From: Burkholderiales bacterium
Lineage (GTDB): Bacteria > Pseudomonadota > Gammaproteobacteria > Burkholderiales > SG8-41
Direction: 5' to 3'
Assembly (NCBI GenBank): GCA_019746155.1
Contig: JAIESJ010000067.1
Span: forward strand, 1 to 23,491
Length of the DNA: 23,491 bases
Both the position numbers and the translations under genes were made by a program. A model generated the notes under the pieces. That model did not search any database, had not been told where the DNA came from, and saw only the letters and a list, made by a program, of their open reading frames with translations. Positions within the stretch are counted from its first letter, which is position 1. Each line of letters starts with the position of its first letter. Positions 6,731 to 13,613 of this stretch are shown here, in pieces.

Positions 6731-7114
6731 ATGAACCGCGTCACGTCACTTGCATCAAGCCTCGGGCTGGCAGTTCTGCTTTTCATCCCGCCTGCCATGG
6801 CGGCCGACGTCCCCGCCAAGAAGAGCGGTGACATCCTCGTCAATGAGGCCGGGATGACCCTCTATACGTTCGACAAGGACATTGCCGGCAGCGGTAAGAG
6901 TGTTTGCAACGGCCAGTGCGCCGCGCTCTGGCCACCTCTTGCAGCCTCTGCGGACGGCAAGGCTGGCGATCCCTTCTCGGTCATCGTGCGAGACGATGGC
7001 GCCAGGCAGTGGGCCTACGAGGGCAGGCCGCTCTATCTCTACGCCGCAGACCAGAAGCCTGGCGAGCGCAAAGGGGACAACGTCCTGAACCTGTGGCACA
7101 TCGTCAAGGACTGA
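6731..7114 (+). CDS. COG4315-family secreted repeat protein
   Basis: A 127-residue exported protein. A Sec signal peptide covers about residues 1-24 and ends AMA. The mature part holds two copies of the PF03640 'secreted repeat': VNEAGMTLYTFDKD, then the later AYEGRPLYLYAADQKPGERKGD, ending LNLWHIVKD. A single CNGQCAALWPPL segment carries two cysteines. The family is common in proteobacteria and actinobacteria as periplasmic proteins or lipoproteins of unknown function; the CxxxC pair could bind metal or form a disulfide. The start has AAAGGAGC nine bases upstream. The gene is complete, unlike its neighbours on both sides. Confidence 0.88.
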   Translation: MNRVTSLASSLGLAVLLFIPPAMAADVPAKKSGDILVNEAGMTLYTFDKDIAGSGKSVCNGQCAALWPPLAASADGKAGDPFSVIVRDDGARQWAYEGRPLYLYAADQKPGERKGDNVLNLWHIVKD

Positions 7115-7142
7115 TTGTCCCGGCGCCACGTCCGGAGGAGAG

Positions 7143-7295
7143 ATGTCGATGCACGACGAAAGCACGCAAACTGCCCGCCGAGCAGCTCTGGCCCAGGGGA
7201 TCATCACCGAGCAGCAGAACGAAATCCGGCTGATGCAGGCTTGGCTCGCGCGTTACCGCGCGCGGCAGGCCCACGGCGCATCGGACCCCAAGTAA
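7143..7295 (+). pseudogene. DUF305 C-terminal remnant (50 codons)
   Basis: A 50-residue open frame with an excellent ribosome-binding site (GGAGGAGAG ending 2 bp before the ATG). Its core, ALAQGIITEQQNEIRLMQAWLARY, matches the final helix of DUF305 proteins, where relatives read like I-I-x-x-Q-x-x-E-I-x-x-M-x-x-W-L. DUF305 proteins are ferritin-like four-helix periplasmic proteins of about 120-200 residues, often near copper or redox genes. The signal peptide and the first helices are missing, while start codon and Shine-Dalgarno remain, as if the middle had been deleted. It may still be translated as a small peptide. Confidence 0.5.
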
Positions 7296-7328
7296 CCCCA
7301 TACCCTCAACTCAAAGAGAGCCTCGACC

Positions 7329-8024
7329 ATGAAAAAATCTTCCCTTGCCCTGGCGCTCGCCACGGTGTTCACACTCGGCACCAACCTCGCGCTGGCCGAG
7401 CCGAGCCCGAAGGATCGCGTCTACACGGCCGATCAGAACACGAACACGGTATCGGTCATCAACCCGGCCACCAACACGCTACTGGGCCAGGTTCGCCTGG
7501 GCAACCAGCGTCCCGACGTGCTCTCGCCGCTCTACAAGGGCGAGATCAATGTGCACGGCCTGGGTTTCTCGCCCGATCACAAGACGCTGATCGCGCGCGT
7601 TCCGGTCGGTCAAGCGCCGCAGGCGCTGGTCTACGTCTCCAATGCCGTGCCGAGCGGCGCCGGGACGGCCAACCTTGTGCCGCGCGGGAACAACGAGCCG
7701 ATCAACATCGCGCTTAAACCTACGGGCGGCGAAGCCAAGGGCTTCGTGGTCGCGCGCAACCTCGGCGTCGTGGACTCCCTGGAAGTGTTCCTTTTCAAGC
7801 TCAAGCCGCAAACCGCCTATAACGTCTATGTGAGCGGCCAGCGCACGCCGGTAGCCACCTTCAAGACCAACCCGGCGGGCGCGGCCAACGGCACGGCGAT
7901 CGGGCCGCTGCGGGAAGTCGTCTCGACGCTGTCAGCGAAGACGGCCTCACCGGCGAACATTTTTGTCATCGAGGGCGACGCGACCCCTGATCCCGCCAAG
8001 GCGGTTCTCGTGAGTGCGCAATGA
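7329..8024 (+). CDS. YVTN beta-propeller protein with most blades deleted
   Basis: A 231-residue exported protein. It has a signal peptide (1-23, ending ALA) and then one propeller blade of the YVTN type (VYTADQNTNTVSVINPATNTLLGQVRLG, GLGFSPDHKTLI). At residue 87 it jumps straight to ARVPVGQAPQALVYVSNAVP, which in full-length relatives is the last blade, and continues with a C-terminal beta-sandwich-like domain (LKPQTAYNVYVSG, VATFKTNPAGAANGTAIGPL). Full-length relatives, from memory, are over 400 residues with seven or so blades. The reading frame is kept across the joint, so a protein can be made but a closed propeller cannot form. The Shine-Dalgarno is AAAGAGAG. It is read here as a CDS, but functional status is doubtful. 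Confidence 0.7.
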   Translation: MKKSSLALALATVFTLGTNLALAEPSPKDRVYTADQNTNTVSVINPATNTLLGQVRLGNQRPDVLSPLYKGEINVHGLGFSPDHKTLIARVPVGQAPQALVYVSNAVPSGAGTANLVPRGNNEPINIALKPTGGEAKGFVVARNLGVVDSLEVFLFKLKPQTAYNVYVSGQRTPVATFKTNPAGAANGTAIGPLREVVSTLSAKTASPANIFVIEGDATPDPAKAVLVSAQ

Positions 8025-8080
8025 GCGTGGCAAGCACCCGCAGGGTCGCCGGCAAGTCATGATTCGGTTGGAGACCGGGG

Positions 8081-8830
8081 ATGATCTTTCGCCAATTGTT
8101 CGAGCCGCTGTCCAGCACGTACACCTACCTGCTCGGATGCGAGGAGACCGGTCAGGCGGTGCTGATCGACCCGGTGTATCCGGCCTGGGAACGAGATCTG
8201 GGCGTCATCGGCTCCCTCGGATTAAAGCTCGCCTACACGGTCGAGACTCATGTCCACGCCGATCACATCACCTCCGCGTTGCGCTTGAAGCAGGAGGCCG
8301 GCAGCCGCATCGCCTGCCCGGCGCCGGATGCCCTGCCGTGCGCCGACATCGGGCTGGAGGACGGCAAACCGTTCGTGGTCGGAAGCCTGAGCCTGCTGCC
8401 GCTGCACACGCCCGGGCATACCGACCATCATTTCTCCTATGCGTTGGCGGACAGAGTCTTCACCGGGGACGCCCTCTTGATCGATGGCTGCGGGCGGACG
8501 GATTTCCAGAACGGCGATGCGGCCGCTCTTTACAAGAGTGTTCACGAGAAGATTTTCACGCTGCCGGACGAGACGCTGATCTATCCCGCGCACGACTACA
8601 ACCAGCGCCGCGTCTCATGCGTAGGCCAGGAAAAGCAGCGCAATCCGCGACTGGGCGGCGAGCGCGGCCTGGAGGCGTTCGTCCGACTCATGGCACAATT
8701 GCGGCTTCCCTATCCCCGATTCATGGATTACGCGGTGCCGGGCAATCGCCAATGCGGCGTCTGTCCGCGGGATCTGCCCGAGAAGCTGCAGGAGTACTGC
8801 GAGCAGATGACGTTGAGCCCGCAGGGCTAG
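8081..8830 (+). CDS. ETHE1-like persulfide dioxygenase (MBL fold)
   Basis: A 249-residue metallo-beta-lactamase-fold protein. It carries THVHADHI (His57, His59, Asp61, His62), the HTPGHT motif with His113, Asp130 in FTGDALLIDGCGRTDF and His171 in YPAHDY. Persulfide dioxygenases of the ETHE1 family use the 2-His-1-Asp set to hold a mononuclear iron and oxidise glutathione persulfide to sulfite. The GCGRTDFQ block is typical of ETHE1 rather than glyoxalase II. The C-terminus (about 215-249) adds a short extension with CGVCPRDLP. ATG 8081 has GGAG at 8070. Its product sulfite is the substrate of SorAB, encoded at 10883-12458. Confidence 0.88.
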   Translation: MIFRQLFEPLSSTYTYLLGCEETGQAVLIDPVYPAWERDLGVIGSLGLKLAYTVETHVHADHITSALRLKQEAGSRIACPAPDALPCADIGLEDGKPFVVGSLSLLPLHTPGHTDHHFSYALADRVFTGDALLIDGCGRTDFQNGDAAALYKSVHEKIFTLPDETLIYPAHDYNQRRVSCVGQEKQRNPRLGGERGLEAFVRLMAQLRLPYPRFMDYAVPGNRQCGVCPRDLPEKLQEYCEQMTLSPQG

Positions 8831-8855
8831 ATTCGTTTAACCACAGGAGGAACAC

Positions 8856-9212
8856 ATGAAAGTAATCGTATCGGTCAGTGCCGGCACCGATGACCCCACC
8901 CGCGCCACGCTGGGCATGCTCGCGGCCAAGGTCGCCCAGGAACAAGGCCACGAGGTGACGGTGTGGCTGCAAGGCGAGGCGGCAACCATCGCCAACAAGC
9001 ACGTCTACGACAAGATTCAGGGCCTCAACATGCCGCCGATGAAAGGCATCGTGGAGGCGCTGCTTGCCGCGAAGGTTCCGATCTGGGTGTGCGAGGCCTG
9101 CGGCAAGGGACGCAACGTCACCCCGGAGAACATGCTGGAGACAGCCTGCTACAAGAACATGGGCGACTACGTGGCCCTCGCGCTCGCCGCAGACCGCAGC
9201 TTGAGCTTCTGA
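8856..9212 (+). CDS. DsrE-family sulfur-relay-like protein
   Basis: A 118-residue cytoplasmic protein of the DsrE/DsrF-like fold: an opening strand KVIVSVSAG, then TLGMLAAKVAQEQGHEVTVWLQGEA and a central VPIWVCEACGKGR with Cys79 and Cys82, plus Cys98. A cysteine at this position carries persulfide in sulfur-transferring DsrE proteins. The start has ACAGGAGG upstream and lies 25 bp after the persulfide dioxygenase stop, so the two are probably co-transcribed. A role in delivering or sensing sulfane sulfur for the dioxygenase is likely but inferred from context. Confidence 0.82.
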   Translation: MKVIVSVSAGTDDPTRATLGMLAAKVAQEQGHEVTVWLQGEAATIANKHVYDKIQGLNMPPMKGIVEALLAAKVPIWVCEACGKGRNVTPENMLETACYKNMGDYVALALAADRSLSF

Positions 9213-9634
9213 GAGACCGCCCTTAAGCCTGCCCGAGCGCGCGAGAAGGCGAATCCCTACTACAACGTTCGGACCGCCAAGCGAAGGAGAGACAGACAGG
9301 GAACGAGACCACGATCCAGTGTAACTCCAGGACAGTCGGCGCAGCCGGCCATCGCGCTCCCCAAGCTCCGCTCAAGGCCGGCAACAGAACGCATTCGACA
9401 CATATAAATCATTTTAAATCAAGCATTTATATCTACATGAGCAACCCGTTTCCTGCGATAGCCGCGCGCCGCCTCGGCTGTGTTGCGGGGCCAGCGGATC
9501 GGCGGCCTTCACGAGCCACGCGATGACAGCGCGGTAAAACACCCGCGGGTGCACCTGGACACCCCCCGGGAAAACACTGATCAAAAAGTCTGTATCACAG
9601 GGAATGAAGCGCCTGCCACAGTGCTCTTTTACGC
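9213..9634 (+). promoter_or_regulatory. 422-bp intergenic region before the first ECF sigma gene
   Basis: No convincing gene lies here. An AT-rich patch holds the perfect inverted repeat ATATAAAT (9402-9409) and ATTTATAT (9425-9432) with 15 bases between, a possible operator in otherwise GC-rich DNA. Further on, GGAAAAC at 9569 and GTCT at 9588 resemble -35 and -10 elements of ECF-dependent promoters, 15 bases apart and 44 bp before the sigma start. Both are suggestions only. Confidence 0.35.
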
Positions 9635-10183
9635 ATGTTCCAGTCAGCCGAGTCCCGCTACAACCAGTGGGTGCGTGAGCATTACTCTTTCCTGCTGCGC
9701 AGCGCTTGGGCACTGACCGGCTCGCGGGCAGTGGCCGAGGACGTGGTTCAGGACTGCTACACCAGCGCCTGGAAGCACCGCAGCCAGCTGCGCCAGCCGG
9801 ACCTGGCGCGGGCTTGGCTGTTCCAGATCATGCGCCGCAGTGCGCTGCGTCATCTGACGCCGGGGCTACAGCCGCTGGACGACGAGGACATGCCAGACCA
9901 GCCGGCTCCCGATGCCGGCCTCGATGACCGGCTCGACGTGGTAAAGGCGCTGGGCCGCATCGCACCGATCCACCGCGAGGTGCTGGTGCTCTACTATTTC
10001 GACGACATGCCGACAGCGCAAATAGCCGAAGCGCTGGAGATCGCCCCGGGCACGGTGCTCTCGCGGCTGGCGCGGGCGCGCGACGCGCTTAAGGCCGCGA
10101 TGGCGGCGCGGGCGCGGGCGCAGCGGGCATCCGGCCCGGTCACAGCACCCGCCACCACGGTCGCCGTGCTGCGAAAGGTTTGA
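9635..10183 (+). CDS. ECF-type RNA polymerase sigma factor
   Basis: A 182-residue sigma-70 family protein of the extracytoplasmic-function group. Region 2 (about 10-75) includes AEDVVQDCYTSAWKH, the polymerase-binding and -10-recognition helices. Region 4 (about 108-152) has HREVLVLYYFDDMPTAQIAEALEIAPGTVLSRLARARDAL, a helix-turn-helix for the -35 element. Regions 1.1 and 3 are absent, as expected. No strong Shine-Dalgarno precedes ATG 9635, so translation may be weak. The next gene starts 1 bp after the stop and encodes a membrane protein expected to be its anti-sigma factor. The genes downstream, SorA and SorB, are likely targets. Confidence 0.9.
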   Translation: MFQSAESRYNQWVREHYSFLLRSAWALTGSRAVAEDVVQDCYTSAWKHRSQLRQPDLARAWLFQIMRRSALRHLTPGLQPLDDEDMPDQPAPDAGLDDRLDVVKALGRIAPIHREVLVLYYFDDMPTAQIAEALEIAPGTVLSRLARARDALKAAMAARARAQRASGPVTAPATTVAVLRKV

Positions 10184-10184
10184 G

Positions 10185-10763
10185 ATGGTCCAAGACCAAG
10201 ATCCCCGCGACAGCGAGTTCGACCTGCGCGCCCGCGCCGAGCTGGCGCTTGCGTACGAGCCGGGCCAGCCCCCGGGCCACCTGTTCCGCAACGCGCCGCT
10301 GCTGGCGCGGCGTGGCGTGCAACTCACCATCGCGGCGCTGCTGCTGGCTGGCAGCGGCGCTGGCGCGGTGCTGGCACTGCGCCCACCCGAGCTCGTGCGC
10401 GGCGCCATCGAACACGAGTACTACGAACGCACGCTGCGCGGCAGCTTCATGGAGGAGCGACCGCTGCTGGAGCACTTAGGCCTGGGCCAGAGCAAGGCCG
10501 TACCCGGCTTCCCGCAGCTGATGCGCCCCTGCGACATCGAAGGCCACCTCGTCTACCACCTCACCACCTTCTTCGAGAAGGGCGGCATGGTCACCGTATT
10601 CGCGTTCGACGAGCCGGTGGCCCTGAAGGAAGCCAGCGGCTGGTGGGGCAATGTCTACTGGCAGGTGGTGACCTCGCGCGAGGGCAAGCCGCTGGTGATG
10701 GTGGCGCAGAAGAAGACTGCACTGGCTGTGGCTCGAGCCAGCTTTGCAAAGCCACCCGCTTAG
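10185..10763 (+). CDS. Membrane anti-sigma factor candidate (DUF3379-like)
   Basis: A 192-residue protein with a polar N-terminus (1-45), a single membrane helix (about 46-66, VQLTIAALLLAGSGAGAVLAL) and a periplasmic C-terminus (67-192). The last part, containing CDIEGHLVYHLTTFFEKGGMVTVFAF, resembles DUF3379 proteins, which are found next to ECF sigma genes and are presumed anti-sigma factors. The cytoplasmic segment would hold the sigma factor at the membrane; the periplasmic part would sense the signal. Its single cysteine (in RPCD) lies in the sensor domain. It starts 1 bp after the sigma stop with GAAAGG upstream. Assignment as anti-sigma rests on topology and position. Confidence 0.7.
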   Translation: MVQDQDPRDSEFDLRARAELALAYEPGQPPGHLFRNAPLLARRGVQLTIAALLLAGSGAGAVLALRPPELVRGAIEHEYYERTLRGSFMEERPLLEHLGLGQSKAVPGFPQLMRPCDIEGHLVYHLTTFFEKGGMVTVFAFDEPVALKEASGWWGNVYWQVVTSREGKPLVMVAQKKTALAVARASFAKPPA

Positions 10764-10811
10764 CTCGATACCCTGTTCCACCCACGACCGACGATCCAAG
10801 GAGGGGACGCC

Positions 10812-10886
10812 ATGACCGATCCTGACAACACCAACCCTTTCATTGAAGCGAGGCCGTGGTTACCTTACCTACAGGAGGATCTATGA
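10812..10886 (+). CDS. 24-residue leader ORF coupled to sorA
   Basis: A short frame with a strong Shine-Dalgarno (AAGGAGGGG ending four bases before the ATG) encodes an acidic peptide (N-terminus MTDPDNTNPFIEARPW). Its stop TGA (10884-10886) overlaps the SorA start ATG (10883-10885) as ATGA, and the SorA Shine-Dalgarno (AGGAGG, 10872-10877) lies inside it. This is the layout of a translationally coupled leader peptide. There is no signal peptide or known domain. It might be a small accessory protein or only a translation starter. Confidence 0.5.
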   Translation: MTDPDNTNPFIEARPWLPYLQEDL

Positions 10887-12121
10887 CAGCTCCACACAAC
10901 GTATCTCATTGGGCGCTCGAACGCAGGCGTTTCTTGCGTGCGGCCGGCGGCCTGGCAGCAAGCGCAGCACTCGGCATGCGCGCATTGGACGCACTTGCAG
11001 CCGACACCTATATGCTGCCCATCGGCAATGGTGAACGGCCCTTGGTCAAGTATCCGCAGAAGCGGCCCCTGATCGTCCTTACCAGCCGGCCGCCCCAGCT
11101 GGAAACGCCGTGGGGCGTTTTCAATGAAGGGATCATCACCCCCAACGACGCCTTTTTTGTGCGCTATCACCTGGCGGGGATACCGACCGAGATCAATCTC
11201 GATACCTTCAGGATCGAGGTGAAAGGCAAGGTCAATACGCCTCTGACGCTGAGCGTGGCCGACCTCAAAAAGTTCGACTCGATCGAATACGTCGCGGTCA
11301 ATCAATGCTCCGGCAACAGCCGCGGTTTTTTTGACCCGCGCGTTGCAGGCGGGCAGCTTGCCAACGGCGCGATGGGCAACGCCAAATGGCGCGGCGTCCC
11401 GCTCAAAGCCGTCTTGGAAAAGGCGGGTGTGCAAGCGGGGGCCAAGCAGGTCAAATTCGATGGCGTGGACGGACCAGTCCTGCCGGCCACCCCGGATTTT
11501 GTCAAGGCGCTCGACGTCGATCACGCCATGGACGGCGAGGTCATGATCGCTTACTCGATGAACGATGCCGATCTGCCCATGCTAAACGGCTATCCGGTTC
11601 GGCTGATCGTGCCAGGTTACTTTGGCACCTACTGGGTCAAACACCTGAACGAAATCACCGTCATCGATGAAGTGCTCAATAACTTCTGGATGGCCACGGC
11701 GTATCGGATTCCCGACAATGCGTGCGCCTGCGTGCCCGCTGGGACGGCGCCCAAGAAGACGACGCCGATCAACCGGTTCGACGTGCGCTCGTTCATTACG
11801 AATATCAACGACGGAGCCAGGCTTAAGGCGGGCAAGGAAATACGCGTGCGAGGCATCGCCTTTGATGGAGGTTACGGCATTCGTGAAGTGGCGCTCTCGA
11901 CTGACGGCGGCCGCACGTGGAAGGAGGCAACGCTTGGCAAGGACTTAGGAAAGTATTCGTTCCGCGAATGGCAAACCGCGGTTTCGCTCAACCCGGGAAA
12001 GCACGAACTGAAGGTTCGCGCGGTGAACGCGATCGGACAATCGCAGCCGCTCGATGCGCTGTGGAATCCAGCCGGTTACATGCGTAACGTCGTCGAGACG
12101 ACGCATGTTACGGCGGCCTAG
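10883..12121 (+). CDS. sorA: SorA-like sulfite:cytochrome c oxidoreductase, molybdenum subunit
   Basis: A 412-residue molybdopterin enzyme of the sulfite-oxidase family. The N-terminus carries a Tat signal (ERRRFLRAAGG, residues 13-23), so it is folded with cofactor and exported to the periplasm. The catalytic domain contains Cys142 in VNQCSGNSRGFF, the cysteine ligand of molybdenum, and the GYPVRLIVPGYFGTYWVKHL motif. A C-terminal Mo-co dimerisation domain (about 300-405) follows with IRVRGIAFDGGYGIREVALSTDGGRTW. SorA oxidises sulfite to sulfate and passes electrons to the heme subunit, whose gene follows 13 bp later. ATG 10883 is chosen because AGGAGG precedes it and the Tat motif is correctly placed; GTG 10856 is less likely. 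Confidence 0.9.
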   Translation: MTAPHNVSHWALERRRFLRAAGGLAASAALGMRALDALAADTYMLPIGNGERPLVKYPQKRPLIVLTSRPPQLETPWGVFNEGIITPNDAFFVRYHLAGIPTEINLDTFRIEVKGKVNTPLTLSVADLKKFDSIEYVAVNQCSGNSRGFFDPRVAGGQLANGAMGNAKWRGVPLKAVLEKAGVQAGAKQVKFDGVDGPVLPATPDFVKALDVDHAMDGEVMIAYSMNDADLPMLNGYPVRLIVPGYFGTYWVKHLNEITVIDEVLNNFWMATAYRIPDNACACVPAGTAPKKTTPINRFDVRSFITNINDGARLKAGKEIRVRGIAFDGGYGIREVALSTDGGRTWKEATLGKDLGKYSFREWQTAVSLNPGKHELKVRAVNAIGQSQPLDALWNPAGYMRNVVETTHVTAA

Positions 12122-12134
12122 GAGGATCACTTAT

Positions 12135-12458
12135 ATGAAGCCCAATCGTTTCGCATTGGTCGCAGTGGCCCTCGCCACCGTGTTTACGACGGGCACGATT
12201 GCAGCCGCCGGACTCAAGATCGAATTGCCGCCCGAGACAGCCGCACTGAAAACCGGACCAGGATCCGATCTTGCTCGTGGCCAGTGTATGAGTTGTCATT
12301 CGGCTGATTACATTACCACGCAACCGCGACACAAGCCTCTCGCATTCTGGAAAGCAGAGGTCGAGAAGATGAAGAAGGTCTATGGCGCGCCTATCCAGGA
12401 CGACCAGATCGATCTCCTCGCCGACTACCTCGCGCGCAACTATGGCGCTGGCAAGTAG
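12135..12458 (+). CDS. sorB: SorB-like cytochrome c subunit
   Basis: A 107-residue exported monoheme cytochrome c. A signal peptide spans about residues 1-25 (ending IAAA). The heme site is CMSCH (Cys51, Cys54, His55). A methionine ligand is likely in the later half, for example in EVEKMKKVYG; the C-terminal helix reads QIDLLADYLARNYG. SorB takes electrons from the molybdenum subunit and delivers them to soluble cytochromes and the terminal oxidase. The start has GGAGG at 12121-12125 overlapping the sorA stop region, showing a tight operon. Confidence 0.88.
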   Translation: MKPNRFALVAVALATVFTTGTIAAAGLKIELPPETAALKTGPGSDLARGQCMSCHSADYITTQPRHKPLAFWKAEVEKMKKVYGAPIQDDQIDLLADYLARNYGAGK

Positions 12459-12464
12459 CGCTGA

Positions 12465-12518
12465 GCGCGCGCGGTAAAGGGGTCGCGCGCGCGGTAAAGG
12501 GGTCGCGGTAAAGGGGTC
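12465..12518 (+). repeat. Tandem repeat, 20-bp unit, 2.7 copies
   Basis: The unit GCGCGCGCGGTAAAGGGGTC occurs at 12465-12484 and 12485-12504, then a copy shortened to 14 bases at 12505-12518. It begins 6 bp after the sorB stop. The last copy runs into the left terminal repeat of the mini-element, so the AAAGGGGTCGC motif of that element is iterated outward. It is not a CRISPR: there are no spacers. Confidence 0.75.
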
Positions 12519-12674
12519 GCGTCTTGTAATATAACATTCTGGCTTGACAGGCTTGCATCATGGCCTGCCCGCTCCGCAAGCGGCCACGCGGCGGGTTTTC
12601 ACCATGCCCCGGTCAGCCGCGCTACATTATCAAGGCCATGGAGGAAGTGTCATAATACAAGATGCGACCCCTAT
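12510..12674 (+). mobile_element. 165-bp mini-element with 27-bp inverted ends
   Basis: The left end 12510-12536 and right end 12648-12674 are inverted repeats matching at 23 of 27 positions (core AGGGGTCGC, then TCTTGTA, TAT and ACA). Inside, an ATG at 12603 starts MPRSAALHYQGHGG, resembling the beginning of REP-associated Y1 transposases (relatives start MPRSAR..PG..HHV). No transposase body remains. This looks like a deleted, non-autonomous derivative. The Y1 link is from memory and uncertain; the inverted ends are seen directly. Confidence 0.6.
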
Positions 12675-12700
12675 GCCACCGTGCGACCCCTATGCCACCG
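12663..12700 (+). repeat. Tandem repeat, 19-bp unit, 2 copies
   Basis: TGCGACCCCTATGCCACCG is repeated exactly at 12663-12681 and 12682-12700. The GCGACCCCT core is the reverse complement of the motif iterated at the left side of the mini-element, so both ends of the element carry outward-iterated copies. The second copy runs into the IS1182 transposase stub. Confidence 0.75.
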
Positions 12701-12938
12701 TGCGCGAGGAGAACACCCCGGTCGCGTACGCATACACCAGCACCTTGACCATCATCGTCGGATGAAACGGCTGGTTGCGCGGACCGCCCCCGGCGTAGCG
12801 CGCATGAAACGCGCCCAGATCCAGCGTATCGATCGTGTCGCTAATGAAGTAGGCCAGGCGCCCTTCGGGCAGCCAGTCTTCAAGGGCCGAGGACAGTAGT
12901 TGCTGCTTGGGCTCGTACAGAAGGGAGCTTGTCGTCAT
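12690..12938 (-). pseudogene. IS1182-family transposase, N-terminal stub
   Basis: The first 82 residues of a DDE transposase of the IS1182 type: LLSSALEDWLPEGRLAYFI, then HARYAGGGPRNQPFHP and MMVKVLVYAYATGVFSSR. Intact members are about 450-500 residues. The frame is cut off by the repeated end of the adjacent mini-element, which supplies the stop codon. The catalytic DDE domain is missing, so it is inactive. Beyond its start (above 12938) lies a nuclease-like fragment, so the insertion sequence left terminus is also lost or unrecognisable. Confidence 0.75.
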
Positions 12939-13331
12939 GTCCCCTTAACGATCCAGCCACTCTTCCGACGCCCCCGTTTCACTCTTCTGCCGCGCAGACT
13001 CCTAGATCTCACCAAGAAAGATCAAACCCACAACGAATGCGAGGTGGACTTCGTTTGGGTAATCCCGCGACCCTACCCGAGGAAGACCGCGATCATTTTG
13101 GGCGAATGCAAAGATCAGGGGCCGAATCAGTTGAAAACGATATTGCTCACCGCGAGGGAGTTGGAGCCCTATCACATCTATGAGCGGACGAAGACTGAAT
13201 TCGATATTGATAGCTACGGTGGCAGTCCCGAGGACCTGGCCCGCACAACTACCAAGATATACTTCTCAACTCAGCCTGTTGCGGCGCAACAGGTTTCGGC
13301 AGGTGCAAGTGATACACAAGGCGGACAATAG
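12939..13331 (+). pseudogene. PD-(D/E)XK nuclease-like protein, fragment
   Basis: An open frame without its own start. From about 12984 it reads ECEVDFVWVIPRPYPRKTAIILGECKDQG, with D and E-x-K spaced as in PD-(D/E)XK nucleases (strand D, strand ECK). It then runs into ILLTARELEPYHIYERTKTEF and SPEDLARTTTKIYF. From memory the two parts are separated by about 50 residues in related large hypothetical proteins, so an internal deletion is probable as well as a 5' truncation. It may derive from a restriction or defence-type gene broken by the neighbouring insertion sequence. Confidence 0.45.
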
Positions 13332-13400
13332 CCCGCAGCAATGCGCAATTGCCCCAATAGAGAGTAGTTCGGTAGTAAACCCAGCACCACCAACTATTCT

Positions 13401-13422
13401 CCAGCCAGCTGCGGCTGGCTGG
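13401..13422 (+). other. Perfect 9-bp stem hairpin
   Basis: CCAGCCAGC-TGCG-GCTGGCTGG forms a perfect stem with a 4-base loop in the otherwise gene-free stretch 13332-13554. No T-run follows, so it is more like an isolated palindromic repeat than a terminator. Nothing else is seen in this stretch. Confidence 0.5.
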
Positions 13423-13554
13423 ACTTTGCCAGTTTTCGCTGAAACCCTAAAGCGGTTTGATAGAAAAGCGAAAAGTAGCAAGTATCTGCGACGACCACCG
13501 CTCCGCGTATTCGGATCAATCTCGGGGCGTTTGACGGGCTTCGAAATGCATCCT

Positions 13555-13583
13555 TTGCTAACGGACTGAATATGGACTATATT
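13555..13583 (+). promoter_or_regulatory. Promoter and operator-like palindrome of the toxin-antitoxin operon
   Basis: TTGCTA (13555-13560), 17 bases, then TATATT (13578-13583) form a good sigma-70 promoter 31 bp before the antitoxin start. The inverted repeat AATAT-GGACT-ATATT (13569-13583) overlaps the -10 box, the usual position for autorepression by a Phd-type antitoxin. Confidence 0.6.
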
Positions 13584-13613
13584 TGGTCTCGTATCGTAAG
13601 TGAGGTGCAATCC

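Noticed and set aside
12465..12700. CRISPR-like array
   Set aside because: The repeats are directly tandem with no spacers and are unequal in length.
12924..12934. GGAGCTTGTCG, shared with the palindrome at 18787
   Set aside because: Here it lies within the coding start of the IS1182 transposase stub (reverse strand), only 11 bases match, and it has no palindromic partner; probably chance.
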